This document shows positions 25,406 to 33,509 of a stretch of DNA of 64,000 nt, piece after piece. The translations under genes and the position numbers were made by a program. Numbering within the stretch: the stretch's first letter is position 1; each line of letters opens with the position of its first letter. The notes under the pieces are model-generated. The model saw nothing but the letters and a program-made list of their open reading frames with translations, did not search any database and was not told where the DNA came from. The stretch is taken from NCBI GenBank assembly GCA_025998755.1, contig AP024674.1, positions 2,992,162-3,056,161 of the forward strand, written 5' to 3'. This stretch comes from Armatimonadota bacterium. Lineage in GTDB: Bacteria > Armatimonadota > UBA5829 > DSUL01.

Positions 25406-26649
25406 AGTTCGTCGTGCAGTTCCACGGGGATCGAGCGGCTCTCGGCGCGCAGCGGGGCCAGTTCGCCCGCGCGGACAAACGGTTCGATCATCCGGGACAG
25501 AATGCCGTGCATATAAGCCAAGGCCACCCCGTAGTTGGTGATCGGCGTTCCGGACTCGCGCACCGCTTTCAGGCTCTCGGCGGATGTCTCAGGATCCAGC
25601 GTGCAGGCGGCGCAGCGGACGACCAGATCGTAGCCTTCCACTCCCTCCAGTGTCGCGCCGCCGCCGGAGGTCGAGAACTCCAGATCGCCACCCACCCACT
25701 TGCGCAACAGGTTCGGCACCTCCACGCGCGCGATGTCATCCGGCTGGACGTGCAGACCGCAAGCCTCCGCGATCAGCACCCGGTCCCCGGGCTTGAGGTC
25801 GCTGATGGCCTCCGCTCCACGCACATACAGGTCCAGCTCGCCCCTTTGGCGCGAGAGCAGGATCCGGGGAGTGGTCAGAGCAACGTCATCGGGCAGCAAG
25901 TCCATAACCTGCCCGAAGACGCTCGAGTCGGCGGCTACCAGGTCAGGACGCTCCGTGATCTCCTCCCAGCGGCGGCGCAGTTCTGAAGCGCGGATGACGG
26001 AGACCGTCGCGCCGGCCTCCACAGCGTCCGCTGTCAGGCGCATCTCCAGCGGACCCACCGGATCCAGGTAGCTGGGACGGCTGTCCGGCACCACCAGCCA
26101 CACCGTGTCGCCCTTCTTGACCAGCCCACTGACCAGACTGGGCTGCTCGCGCACTCGCTTGACTTCAGTTGCCAGCAGATCCACCACCGGAGAGGCGTCG
26201 CCCGGCCGGGAAAGGTCCAGCGCGACCGCCGGGACGTTGAAACGCTTCAGCAGCCCCAGCAGCTCGGAGGGATCCTCACCGGGCTCGACGTTCACAACCG
26301 CCACCACAGGGTCGCCCGAGAACCGGATCTTGGAGAGCAAGAACTTCTCGTAGTCCGACCAACCTAGCGAGGCATCAATCACCACCACCGCCAGATCGAT
26401 GCGCTCCAGCAGCGCCTTCGCCTCCGCAGCCTCCACACCGAGCGCCCGCTCATCGTCCAGACCCGGTGGGACCAGGAGATTGACGCTCCCGAGCCCTTTC
26501 AGTTTCACCGGGGCGTTCGCCACCGCAGCGGCGTTCCGGGGAGGCCGGACTTTCCCGCCCAGCGAAGCGGCCAGGTTGGTCTTGCCCACCTTCCTGCGTC
26601 CGAAGATACCGATCATCAGATCCTTCTTATTCTTCTTTGTCTCAGCCAT
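25384..26649 (-). CDS. hydF: [FeFe] hydrogenase maturation GTPase HydF (atypical G motifs)
   Basis: 421 residues. HydF is the scaffold that carries the 2Fe subcluster to apo-HydA. N-terminal GTPase domain: P-loop GRRKVGKT (residues 17-24) and PPGLDDE in place of the DTPGxDD G3 motif; no NKxD G4 motif is visible (VAVVNVEPG sits where it is expected). The cluster site reads CGLH (Cys297, His300), 44 residues, then RCAAC (Cys346, Cys349), so the usual CxHx(44-53)HCxxC has Arg345 instead of the second His. Third gene of hydG-hydE-hydF, 37 nt after hydE. The assignment is secure from context and dimerisation-domain similarity; GTP hydrolysis may be weakened. Confidence 0.93.
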   Translation of the reverse strand: MAETKKNKKDLMIGIFGRRKVGKTNLAASLGGKVRPPRNAAAVANAPVKLKGLGSVNLLVPPGLDDERALGVEAAEAKALLERIDLAVVVIDASLGWSDYEKFLLSKIRFSGDPVVAVVNVEPGEDPSELLGLLKRFNVPAVALDLSRPGDASPVVDLLATEVKRVREQPSLVSGLVKKGDTVWLVVPDSRPSYLDPVGPLEMRLTADAVEAGATVSVIRASELRRRWEEITERPDLVAADSSVFGQVMDLLPDDVALTTPRILLSRQRGELDLYVRGAEAISDLKPGDRVLIAEACGLHVQPDDIARVEVPNLLRKWVGGDLEFSTSGGGATLEGVEGYDLVVRCAACTLDPETSAESLKAVRESGTPITNYGVALAYMHGILSRMIEPFVRAGELAPLRAESRSIPVELHDELCLPPGM

Positions 26650-26686
26650 AGGAACAGCGTCTCTCCATCGTGGTCCGGCACGCCTG

Positions 26687-27757
26687 TCAGCCGACGCTTG
26701 CCGGCGTCTGCTTCTTGGGGGAGTCCCCCCGCCCGGTGGCGACCCGCCGGCCTATTGCCAGGATGCGTGCCTGCAGGCATCCGTGGCAGAGTGCCGGGTC
26801 TTCGCCCACACATCGCTTGTTGGGATAGATCTCGTACTTTTCCCTCCTCCCGGGAGGAGTATAATTGGGCATGACCACATTCGCCCCCGCCTGCAGGGCC
26901 TTCTCCCGCCCGTACTCGTCAATGGAGCCGATGGCGGTGGTGGCGGGTATCAGAGCGTTGCGCGTCAGAATCCGGCCCAGGGCGACACATTTCAGAGACA
27001 TCTCCAGCGTCCCGCCCGGATGATTGCCCAGGGGGGTGTCCGGATGGGGGATGAACGGCCCGATTCCCAGCATATCCGGCTGGAACTCGCGGGCGAACAT
27101 CAGGTCGTCAGCAAGGTCGTCCGTGGTCTGCCCCGGGAGCCCCACCATAAAGCCGATTCCCACCTGATACCCCAGCGAGCGCAGATCGCGGATACAGCGC
27201 AGGCGGTTTTCCAGCGTGGATCCAGTCTGCATCTCGTCGAACAGCCGGGCGTTGACCGTCTCATGACGCAACAGGAAGCGGTCCGCCCCGGCCTCGCGCC
27301 ACAGGGCATAGTCCTCGAAGGGTCGCTCGCCTACGGAAAGCGTTACTGCCATATCCGTCCGGGATTTGATGGCGCGCACCACCTCCGCAAGCATCGGACC
27401 GGTATACCAGGCGTCCTCCCCGGATTGCAGTACGGCCGTCCGGATGCCCCGAGAGTCCAGGTAGACCGCCAGGTCCACGATCTCAGCCGGGGTCATCCGA
27501 TAGCGCTCCAGCTTTGTATTACCGCGCCGGACGCCGCAGTAGGCGCAGTTCTTCCGGCAGTGGTTGGAGAACTCGATCAGGCCCCGGATGTGGACCTCGT
27601 CACCCACCTCCCGCGCGCGCACCCGGTCCGCCGTCTCCAGCAGAGACTGTACCTGATGCGGGTCCTGCAGCTCCAGTAGGCTGCGGACCTCCTCTCGGGT
27701 AAGGTCTCCGGTGGCATCGGCCCGCTGCAGCAGTTCTTCCAGCCGGGAGGCTTCCAC
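26687..27757 (-). CDS. hydE: [FeFe] hydrogenase H-cluster radical SAM maturase HydE
   Basis: 356 residues. Radical SAM site CRKNCAYCG (Cys67, Cys71, Cys74) within a TIM barrel, then SGEDAWY, ERPFEDYALWREAGADRFLL and GFMVGLPGQTTDDLADDLMF, all matching HydE. The C-terminus has CVGEDPALCHGC, the optional second [4Fe-4S] site. HydE processes the Fe(CO)2(CN)-cysteine synthon from HydG into the dinuclear precursor of the H-cluster. It lies 14 nt after hydG and 37 nt before hydF in one operon. Confidence 0.96.
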   Translation of the reverse strand: MEASRLEELLQRADATGDLTREEVRSLLELQDPHQVQSLLETADRVRAREVGDEVHIRGLIEFSNHCRKNCAYCGVRRGNTKLERYRMTPAEIVDLAVYLDSRGIRTAVLQSGEDAWYTGPMLAEVVRAIKSRTDMAVTLSVGERPFEDYALWREAGADRFLLRHETVNARLFDEMQTGSTLENRLRCIRDLRSLGYQVGIGFMVGLPGQTTDDLADDLMFAREFQPDMLGIGPFIPHPDTPLGNHPGGTLEMSLKCVALGRILTRNALIPATTAIGSIDEYGREKALQAGANVVMPNYTPPGRREKYEIYPNKRCVGEDPALCHGCLQARILAIGRRVATGRGDSPKKQTPASVG

Positions 27758-27771
27758 GGAATGCCTTCTCC

Positions 27772-29199
27772 TTACAGGTACACATCCCGCTCGCCCGCTT
27801 CCAGACGGGCCAGCATCTTCTCGGTGGTGCGGCGCAGGTTCTCGGGAAGAGCCTTCAGGCTGGCGGCGATCAGCTCCTCGCCGGCCCTGCGCGTCTCCTC
27901 GTCGGCGTAGTCCAGCAGATACTCCTTCAGGCTGGCCAGAGCGTTGGGCTGGCAGATGTCGTGGATCTTGCCGCTCTTCGCCAGCGCCATAAAGCGATCC
28001 CCGGTGCGCCCGGAGCGGTAGCAGGCGGTGCAGAAGCTGGGGATGTACTCCCCTTTCACAAAGGACCGGACCATCTCCGCCAGCGAACGGTGGTCCTGCA
28101 CGGTGAACTGCGCCAGGCGCGTGGGAGCGAGTTCCTCGTTGTCTGCTGATGCGTAGCCCCCCGGAGTGGTACGGCTGCCGGCGGAGGTCTGCGAGATGCC
28201 CAGGGCAAACAGTTCGTCGCGCAGCTCCGGCGCCTCGCGCGTGCTCAGGATCATCCCCGTATAGGGCACGGCCACGCGCAGAAGCGAGACCACCTTCTTC
28301 AGCTCATCATCCGTCAGGCGGTAGGGCGAATCGGTGGACAGAGGCGCCCCCTCGGCCGGCTCCAGGCGGGGCACAGAGATGGTATGCGGCCCCACGCCGA
28401 ATTTCGTCTCCAGATAGCGCGCGTGGGCGAGCAGAGCCACGATCTCGAAACGCCAGTCATACAGGCCGAAGAGCACCCCCACGCCGATGTCGTCAATGCC
28501 CGCCTCCATCGCGCGGTCCGGAGCCGTGATTCGCCACTCGTAATGGGCCTTCATACCGCTGGGATGCACCCGTTTGTAGGTGGGCCGGTGGTAGGTTTCC
28601 TGGAAGACCTGATACGTCCCGATCTGTGTGGCCTTCAGACGCCGGAAGTCTTCAACGGAGAGAGGAGCGCAGTTGACGTTCACGCGCCGGATGCTCGCGC
28701 CGTTCTCCCGCACGCCGTAGACGGCCGCCACCGCCCTTTCCAGATAGTCTATTCCACTGGTGCGCGGATCCTCTCCGGCCACCAGTAGCAGGCGCTTGTG
28801 ACCCTGACGCAGAAGCGCGCGCACCTCCTCGGCGATCTCCTCCGGCGTCAGAGCCTTGCGGGGCAGACCCTTGTTGGCGTGACGGAACCCGCAATACAGG
28901 CAGTTGTTGGAGCAGAAGTTCGAGATGTAAAGCGGAGCAAAGAACACCATCCGCTCCCCGTAGATCTGCTTTTTGATGGTGTGCGCGGCATCGCGGAGCC
29001 CCGCCAGCACCTCCGGGTCGTCGGAGTAGGCGAGGGCGGCCAACTCTTCCAGGGTCAGTCCCTGGGCGGCCTTGCCGTCCTCCAGCGCACGAAGCGCGAA
29101 GTCCCTCGAGCGGCGCCGTCCCTCCTCCAGGATGTTCTCGACTTCCGCGTCGCTCAGAATGTGGTCAATCTTCTCTTTGATGATGGTCTGGGTCTGCAT
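27772..29199 (-). CDS. hydG: [FeFe] hydrogenase H-cluster radical SAM maturase HydG
   Basis: 475 residues, related to ThiH. Radical SAM motif CSNNCLYCG (Cys96, Cys100, Cys103); C-terminal auxiliary-cluster motif CTACYRSGRTGDRF followed 22 residues later by the third Cys in KIHDIC, the CxxCx22C signature specific to HydG. It cleaves tyrosine to make the CO and cyanide ligands of the H-cluster. HPSGMKAHYEWR and DIGVGVLFGLYDWRFE are conserved barrel segments. First gene of the maturase operon; the ribosome site is weak (GGAA 9 nt upstream). Confidence 0.97.
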   Translation of the reverse strand: MQTQTIIKEKIDHILSDAEVENILEEGRRRSRDFALRALEDGKAAQGLTLEELAALAYSDDPEVLAGLRDAAHTIKKQIYGERMVFFAPLYISNFCSNNCLYCGFRHANKGLPRKALTPEEIAEEVRALLRQGHKRLLLVAGEDPRTSGIDYLERAVAAVYGVRENGASIRRVNVNCAPLSVEDFRRLKATQIGTYQVFQETYHRPTYKRVHPSGMKAHYEWRITAPDRAMEAGIDDIGVGVLFGLYDWRFEIVALLAHARYLETKFGVGPHTISVPRLEPAEGAPLSTDSPYRLTDDELKKVVSLLRVAVPYTGMILSTREAPELRDELFALGISQTSAGSRTTPGGYASADNEELAPTRLAQFTVQDHRSLAEMVRSFVKGEYIPSFCTACYRSGRTGDRFMALAKSGKIHDICQPNALASLKEYLLDYADEETRRAGEELIAASLKALPENLRRTTEKMLARLEAGERDVYL

Positions 29200-29298
29200 G
29201 GCAGATTCCGGCTGGGCCGCTCTCCGGAGCCCCTCCGGCTCGCTCCGGCGAATGTCAGAAAACAGCTCGCAGTCGTTTCCTTCCTTTCCTCAACATAC

Positions 29299-29304
29299 AT
29301 TATA
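29299..29304 (-). promoter_or_regulatory. -10 element of the hydGEF promoter
   Basis: TATAAT on the minus strand in an otherwise GC-rich 240-bp gap. The -35 region is poor and instead holds an imperfect inverted repeat (CGGTCCGGCGACCG), which might be an activator or repressor site. Predicted start near 29292 gives a leader of about 93 nt to hydG. Confidence 0.5.
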
Positions 29305-29381
29305 ACGGTCGCCGGACCGTCCCCGCGCGGCCGGGCGCTTCAGCAAATGCGCCCTATTAGCAAGTGTTAGCGCCGGGAGAA

Positions 29382-29409
29382 GGGGGCGGGCCTCCCTGGC
29401 CCCGCCCCC
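29382..29409 (-). terminator. GC-rich terminator-like hairpin after hydA
   Basis: Nine-base arms (GGGGGCGGG / CCCGCCCCC) enclose a 10-nt loop, with only a short TTCT after the stem on the minus strand. It lies 32 bp beyond the hydA stop and separates the structural operon from hydGEF. Confidence 0.5.
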
Positions 29410-29441
29410 ATTCCGGATGGCGGGAAGCGGGAGAACGAGGC

Positions 29442-31202
29442 CTAGACCAGGCTCTTCTCCTGCTCCTCCTCGATCTCAAGATAAGGGCTGCGCGGCGTGT
29501 AGTGCGTGTGCAGCAACTCGTGCGATTTGTGTCCCAGAGGCTCGCCCAGGAACTCCCGGTACAGCTCCTGGATCGCCGGGTTCTCGTGCGACTTGCGCAG
29601 CGGCATGTCCTTGTCGATGGCGTAGATCGCCTGCGCCCGCTTCATACGGATCTCAGGCGTCGTGGGCTGCGGTTGTCCGCCGCCTCCCAGACACCCGCCG
29701 GGACACGCCATCACCTCGATGAAGGTGTAGTCCGCCTCGCCGGACTGCACCATATCCATCAGCTTGCGCGCGTTGGCCAGCCCGTGGGCCACGGCGGCTT
29801 TCACCTGCACGCCGTCCACGTCCACCACGGCCTCCTTCACTCCGTCCATCCCGCGGACCGCGGTGATGTCCAGGCTCGGGAGCTCCTTGCCGGTGATCAG
29901 CTCGTAGGCCGTGCGCAAAGCGGCCTCCATGACCCCTCCCGTGGCTCCGAAGATGACGCCCGCCCCGGTGCTGATGCCCAGAGGCTTGTCGAACTCTTCG
30001 TCCTCCATCCGGGCCAGGTCAATGCTGGCCTCCTTCATCATCTGCGCGGCCTCGCGAGTAGTCAGGACGTAGTCCACGTCCTTGTATCCGCTGGAGCGCA
30101 TTTCGGGCCGCTCCGCCTCGAATTTCTTGGCCACGCACGGCATCACGGAGACCACCACCATCTTGGCGGGATCCACGCCGATCTTCTGAGCGTAGTAGGT
30201 CTTCGCAAGCGCTCCGAACATCTGCTGCGGACTCTTACAGGTGGACAGGTGCGGCAGCAGATCGGGATAGAACACCTCGATGAAGTTAATCCATCCCGGG
30301 CTGCAGGAGGTGATCATCGGCAGCGTGCCGCCCTCCTTCAGTCGCTTGATCAGCTCGGAGCCTTCCTCCACGATGGTCAGGTCCGCCGAGAAGTCCGTGT
30401 CGAAGACCCTGTCGAAGCCCATCTGGCGCAGGGCCGCCACCATCTTGCCGGTGACCGGCGTTCCCGGCGGCATTCCGAACTCCTCGCCGAACGCCGCGCG
30501 CACTGCGGGAGCCGTCTGCACGATGACGAACTTATCCGGATCCCGGATGGCCTCCCAGATCTGCTCCGACGGATTCACCGTCTCCAGCGCGCCGGTCGGG
30601 CAGTGCGCCACGCACTGTCCGCAATAGACGCAGGCTGTCTTCGCCAGCTCCATCCCGAACGGCGGGCCGATCTCCGTCTCCCAGCCGCGGTTGGAGGTGA
30701 AGATGCACCCCACGCTCTGGATCTCGTGGCACACCCTCACGCATCGCTGACACAGCACGCACTTGTCCGGGTTGCGGATGATGGAAGGTGATGAGGTGTC
30801 CGGATCCAGGTGCCGCTTCTCCCCCTCGAAGGCGATATGGCGGATGCCGAACTCCTTGGCCAGCTTCTGCAGCTCGCAAGTCTGGTTGCGGGAGCAGGTC
30901 AGACAGTCCGTCGGATGGTTCGCCAAAAGCAGCTCGGTCACGATCCTGCGCGCCTCGCGCACGTTCGGGGTATGGGTCTCCACAACCATCCCCTCCGCCA
31001 CGGGCAGAGTGCAGGCCGTCGGCAGCACGCGCTGGCCCTTCACCTCCACGACGCAGATGCGGCACACACCCTCCGGACGGAGGTCCGGGTGCGCGCAGAG
31101 CGTCGGTATGTAGATTCCCGCCGCAGTGGCGGCCTGGAGAACGGTCTGGCCCTCCTCCGCCTCCACCGGGCGGCCGTTGATGGTCAGTGTTACCTTTGCC
31201 AA
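29442..31202 (-). CDS. hydA: NADH-linked [FeFe] hydrogenase catalytic subunit HydA
   Basis: 586 residues. Order: plant-type 2Fe-2S (Cys36, 47, 50, 64), His-ligated 4Fe-4S (HPTDCLTCSRNQTC), two 4Fe-4S (CVLCQRCVRVC, CVYCGQCVAHC), then the H-cluster domain with L1 TSCSPGW (298-304), L2 MPCVAKKFE (354-362) and L3 EVMACPGGCLGGGGQP. This is the trimeric or bifurcating type (T. maritima HydA, HndD). L1 normally reads TSCCPxW; here the second Cys is Ser301. I start at TTG 31202: GAGGAG lies 8 nt upstream and it overlaps the preceding gene by 13 nt. The frame continues upstream but encodes no domain. Last gene of the 12-gene operon. Confidence 0.95.
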   Translation of the reverse strand: MAKVTLTINGRPVEAEEGQTVLQAATAAGIYIPTLCAHPDLRPEGVCRICVVEVKGQRVLPTACTLPVAEGMVVETHTPNVREARRIVTELLLANHPTDCLTCSRNQTCELQKLAKEFGIRHIAFEGEKRHLDPDTSSPSIIRNPDKCVLCQRCVRVCHEIQSVGCIFTSNRGWETEIGPPFGMELAKTACVYCGQCVAHCPTGALETVNPSEQIWEAIRDPDKFVIVQTAPAVRAAFGEEFGMPPGTPVTGKMVAALRQMGFDRVFDTDFSADLTIVEEGSELIKRLKEGGTLPMITSCSPGWINFIEVFYPDLLPHLSTCKSPQQMFGALAKTYYAQKIGVDPAKMVVVSVMPCVAKKFEAERPEMRSSGYKDVDYVLTTREAAQMMKEASIDLARMEDEEFDKPLGISTGAGVIFGATGGVMEAALRTAYELITGKELPSLDITAVRGMDGVKEAVVDVDGVQVKAAVAHGLANARKLMDMVQSGEADYTFIEVMACPGGCLGGGGQPQPTTPEIRMKRAQAIYAIDKDMPLRKSHENPAIQELYREFLGEPLGHKSHELLHTHYTPRSPYLEIEEEQEKSLV

Positions 31203-32833
31203 CTCAGTTGCTCCTCTTTCACGGAAACCACGCTGTCCATCGGGCAGACCCCCGCAGGACATCTCTTTTCCACTACGTGCGCTCTGAACTCCTCGGGGAA
31301 CAGCTCCATCGCGGAGAGCAGTGCCACCGGGGCGAACTGTCCCAGCCCGCACCGCGACGCCAGGCGCATGTTGATTCCCACCCGGCGGACCATGTCCAAC
31401 TCCAGCTCGTCACCCTCACCGCGCGTCCAGCCGTAGACGATATCCCGGACGCGTTTGCAGCCTTCGCGGCAGGGCACGCACTGGCCGCAGGACTCGTGCG
31501 CGAAGAACTTCAGGCAGTTCGCCACCACATCCACCACGCACCGGGTCTCGTCCATCACGATCAGCGCTCCGGCGCCCGGTGAAAGATCCTCGAAGGCGAA
31601 CTTCCTGTCGAAGCTCTCCGGTCCGATCATCACGCCGCTCGGACCGCCCACCAGCACCGCCTTGATGTCCGCCCCAGAGCGCGATCCGCCGGCGATGTCG
31701 AACAGCACCTCCCGCACTGTGATGCCGAAGGGCGCTTCGATGACGCCCGGAAGCAGGATGTCGCCGCAGGGGGAGAAGATCTTTGTCCCCTTGCTGAACT
31801 CTGTTCCAATGCCCGAGAACCAGTAGGCGCCGTTGGAGATGATGGGCGGGACGCAGGCCAGGGTCTCGACGTTGTTCACCAGCGTCGGCATCCCCCACAG
31901 GCCGTGCGTCACGGGGAACGGAGGCTTCAGGCGCGGCTCACCGCGGTGCCCCTCCAGCGACTCGATCAGCGCCGTCTCCTCGCCGCAGACATACGCCCCG
32001 GCGCCTTTGTAGACCGTGATGTCGAAATCGAAACCGGAGTCGAAGATATTGGACCCCAGAAGTCCCATCTCCCGGGCCACGGCGATGGCGCGCTCGAAGT
32101 TCTCGACCGACTGGCGGTATTCTCCACGGATATATACGTATCCGTGCCGCGCCCCCACCGCATAACCGGCGATGGCCATGGCCTCGATCACCGAGTGCGG
32201 GTCACCCTCCATGATCAGGCGGTCCTTGAAGTTTCCGGGCTCGCCTTCGTCCGCATTGCAGACGACCACTTTCTCCCGCCCGGGAGCATCAGCCACCGCC
32301 TCCCACTTGAGAGCGGCAGGGAAGGCGGCTCCTCCGCGCCCACGCAGTCCGGATTTCTTGACCTCCTCCACCACCTGCATCGGGGTCATTTCGGTCAGCG
32401 CTTTGCCCAGCGCCTGATATCCCCCGACGGCGATGTACTCCTCGATGGAGCGCGGGTCAATGATGCCGCAGTTACGCAGCACGATCTTCTGCTGCTTGCC
32501 GAAGTAGGTGACCTTCGTCTCCGGCTCCATCTTCGGCGCCTGCGGTCCCTTGTACAGCAACCGCTGCACCGGCCGGCCCTTCAGCAGATGCTCCTCCACG
32601 ATCTCGGGCAGGTCCGCTGCCTTCACCCGCGCATAGATGATGCCTTCGGGATAGACCACCATCGCGGGACCGTGCTCAGAGATTCCCAGGCAGCCGGTCT
32701 CAACCACCCGGACCTCATCCTTCAGGCCCTGCTCCTCCACCAGCCGGGCAAGCTGCTGAAGCAGGGCGGGACCTCCCCGCATGGAGCAGGTATTTCCACA
32801 GCAGACCAGGACGTGCGCTCGATAGAATGCCAT
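31190..32833 (-). CDS. NuoF/HydB-like NADH-binding flavoprotein without C-terminal ferredoxin domain
   Basis: 547 residues. N-terminal thioredoxin-like 2Fe-2S domain (LVCCGNTCSMRGG ... ETGCLGISEHGP), then the complex-I 51-kDa domain: GLRGRGGAAFPAALKW (NADH), CNADEGEPGNFKDR (FMN), GAGAYVCGEETALIESLEG, and the 4Fe-4S motif CGQCVPCREG. It ends soon after KRCPAGVCPMDS, so unlike its paralogue at 33510 it lacks the two terminal [4Fe-4S] clusters. It should pass electrons between NAD(H) and HydA. Start is 4 nt after the NuoE-like gene; its end overlaps hydA. Two such subunits for one HydA is unusual. Confidence 0.93.
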   Translation of the reverse strand: MAFYRAHVLVCCGNTCSMRGGPALLQQLARLVEEQGLKDEVRVVETGCLGISEHGPAMVVYPEGIIYARVKAADLPEIVEEHLLKGRPVQRLLYKGPQAPKMEPETKVTYFGKQQKIVLRNCGIIDPRSIEEYIAVGGYQALGKALTEMTPMQVVEEVKKSGLRGRGGAAFPAALKWEAVADAPGREKVVVCNADEGEPGNFKDRLIMEGDPHSVIEAMAIAGYAVGARHGYVYIRGEYRQSVENFERAIAVAREMGLLGSNIFDSGFDFDITVYKGAGAYVCGEETALIESLEGHRGEPRLKPPFPVTHGLWGMPTLVNNVETLACVPPIISNGAYWFSGIGTEFSKGTKIFSPCGDILLPGVIEAPFGITVREVLFDIAGGSRSGADIKAVLVGGPSGVMIGPESFDRKFAFEDLSPGAGALIVMDETRCVVDVVANCLKFFAHESCGQCVPCREGCKRVRDIVYGWTRGEGDELELDMVRRVGINMRLASRCGLGQFAPVALLSAMELFPEEFRAHVVEKRCPAGVCPMDSVVSVKEEQLSWQR

Positions 32834-32837
32834 CTCC

Positions 32838-33332
32838 TCAGCCCTCCTCCCGGAACTTGGCGATTATGCCGGGCACCATCTCGGGCGTCAGATTGCCGAA
32901 GACCTCCCGGTCAATGAGCATCACGGGCGCAACACCGCACAGTCCCAGGCAGGCCACCTCCTCCAGCCCGAACATCCCGTCCGGCGTCACCTCTCCGGGC
33001 TTTATGCCCAGCTCCTCCTCCACGGCCTTCAGGACCGCAGCGGATCCGGTGATATGGCAGGGCGGACTGTCGCAGACACGGACGATGTGCTTCGCCGCGC
33101 CTTCGATGTCGAACATCGTGTAGAACGTTGCCGTGCCCCACACCTCGGCAAGCGGCATCTTCAGAGCGTCGGCCACCTGCTCCATGGCCCATCCGGTGAT
33201 CCGTCCCGTCCTGTCCTGAATCTCATGCAGGATAGGGATCAGATTCGTCCGGGTGTGCTCGAAGCTTTCGAGCGCGGCCCTGACGGCGGCCTCGTCCTGC
33301 GCCGAACACGCGCAGGTGTCATTGATCGCCAT
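32838..33332 (-). CDS. NuoE/HydC-like 2Fe-2S thioredoxin-fold subunit (copy adjacent to hydA)
   Basis: 164 residues. N-terminal helical bundle (LIPILHEIQDRTGRIT, AEVWGTATFYTMF) and a thioredoxin-like domain with ligands CDSPPC and CLGLC for one [2Fe-2S]. Homologues are the 24-kDa subunit of complex I and HydC. It sits 4 nt before the NuoF-like gene and is separated from the upstream hydB-like gene by 177 bp, the largest gap in the operon, which might hold a secondary promoter although I see none. Together with 31190 and 29442 it would make a minimal HydABC-like complex. Confidence 0.93.
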   Translation of the reverse strand: MAINDTCACSAQDEAAVRAALESFEHTRTNLIPILHEIQDRTGRITGWAMEQVADALKMPLAEVWGTATFYTMFDIEGAAKHIVRVCDSPPCHITGSAAVLKAVEEELGIKPGEVTPDGMFGLEEVACLGLCGVAPVMLIDREVFGNLTPEMVPGIIAKFREEG

Positions 33333-33509
33333 ACCGGTCTTCTCCCTCCATCGTCATGGCGTGGTGGGCATCACCCACGGATTCATCCGCGCCGGGATTT
33401 ACCGGCGCAGCTCGACCAATCGCGCCAGCAGACGCCGCGCCTCCGCCCGCGGAGACGCCTGCGTCCGCAGCGCGGACCAGACCGGAGGAAGCCACCGGCC
33501 GCCTCCGGC

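Noticed and set aside
31203-31352. 50-residue N-terminal extension of HydA
   Set aside because: It overlaps the NuoF-like gene deeply and has no motif; GAGGAG directly precedes TTG 31202 where the 2Fe-2S domain begins.
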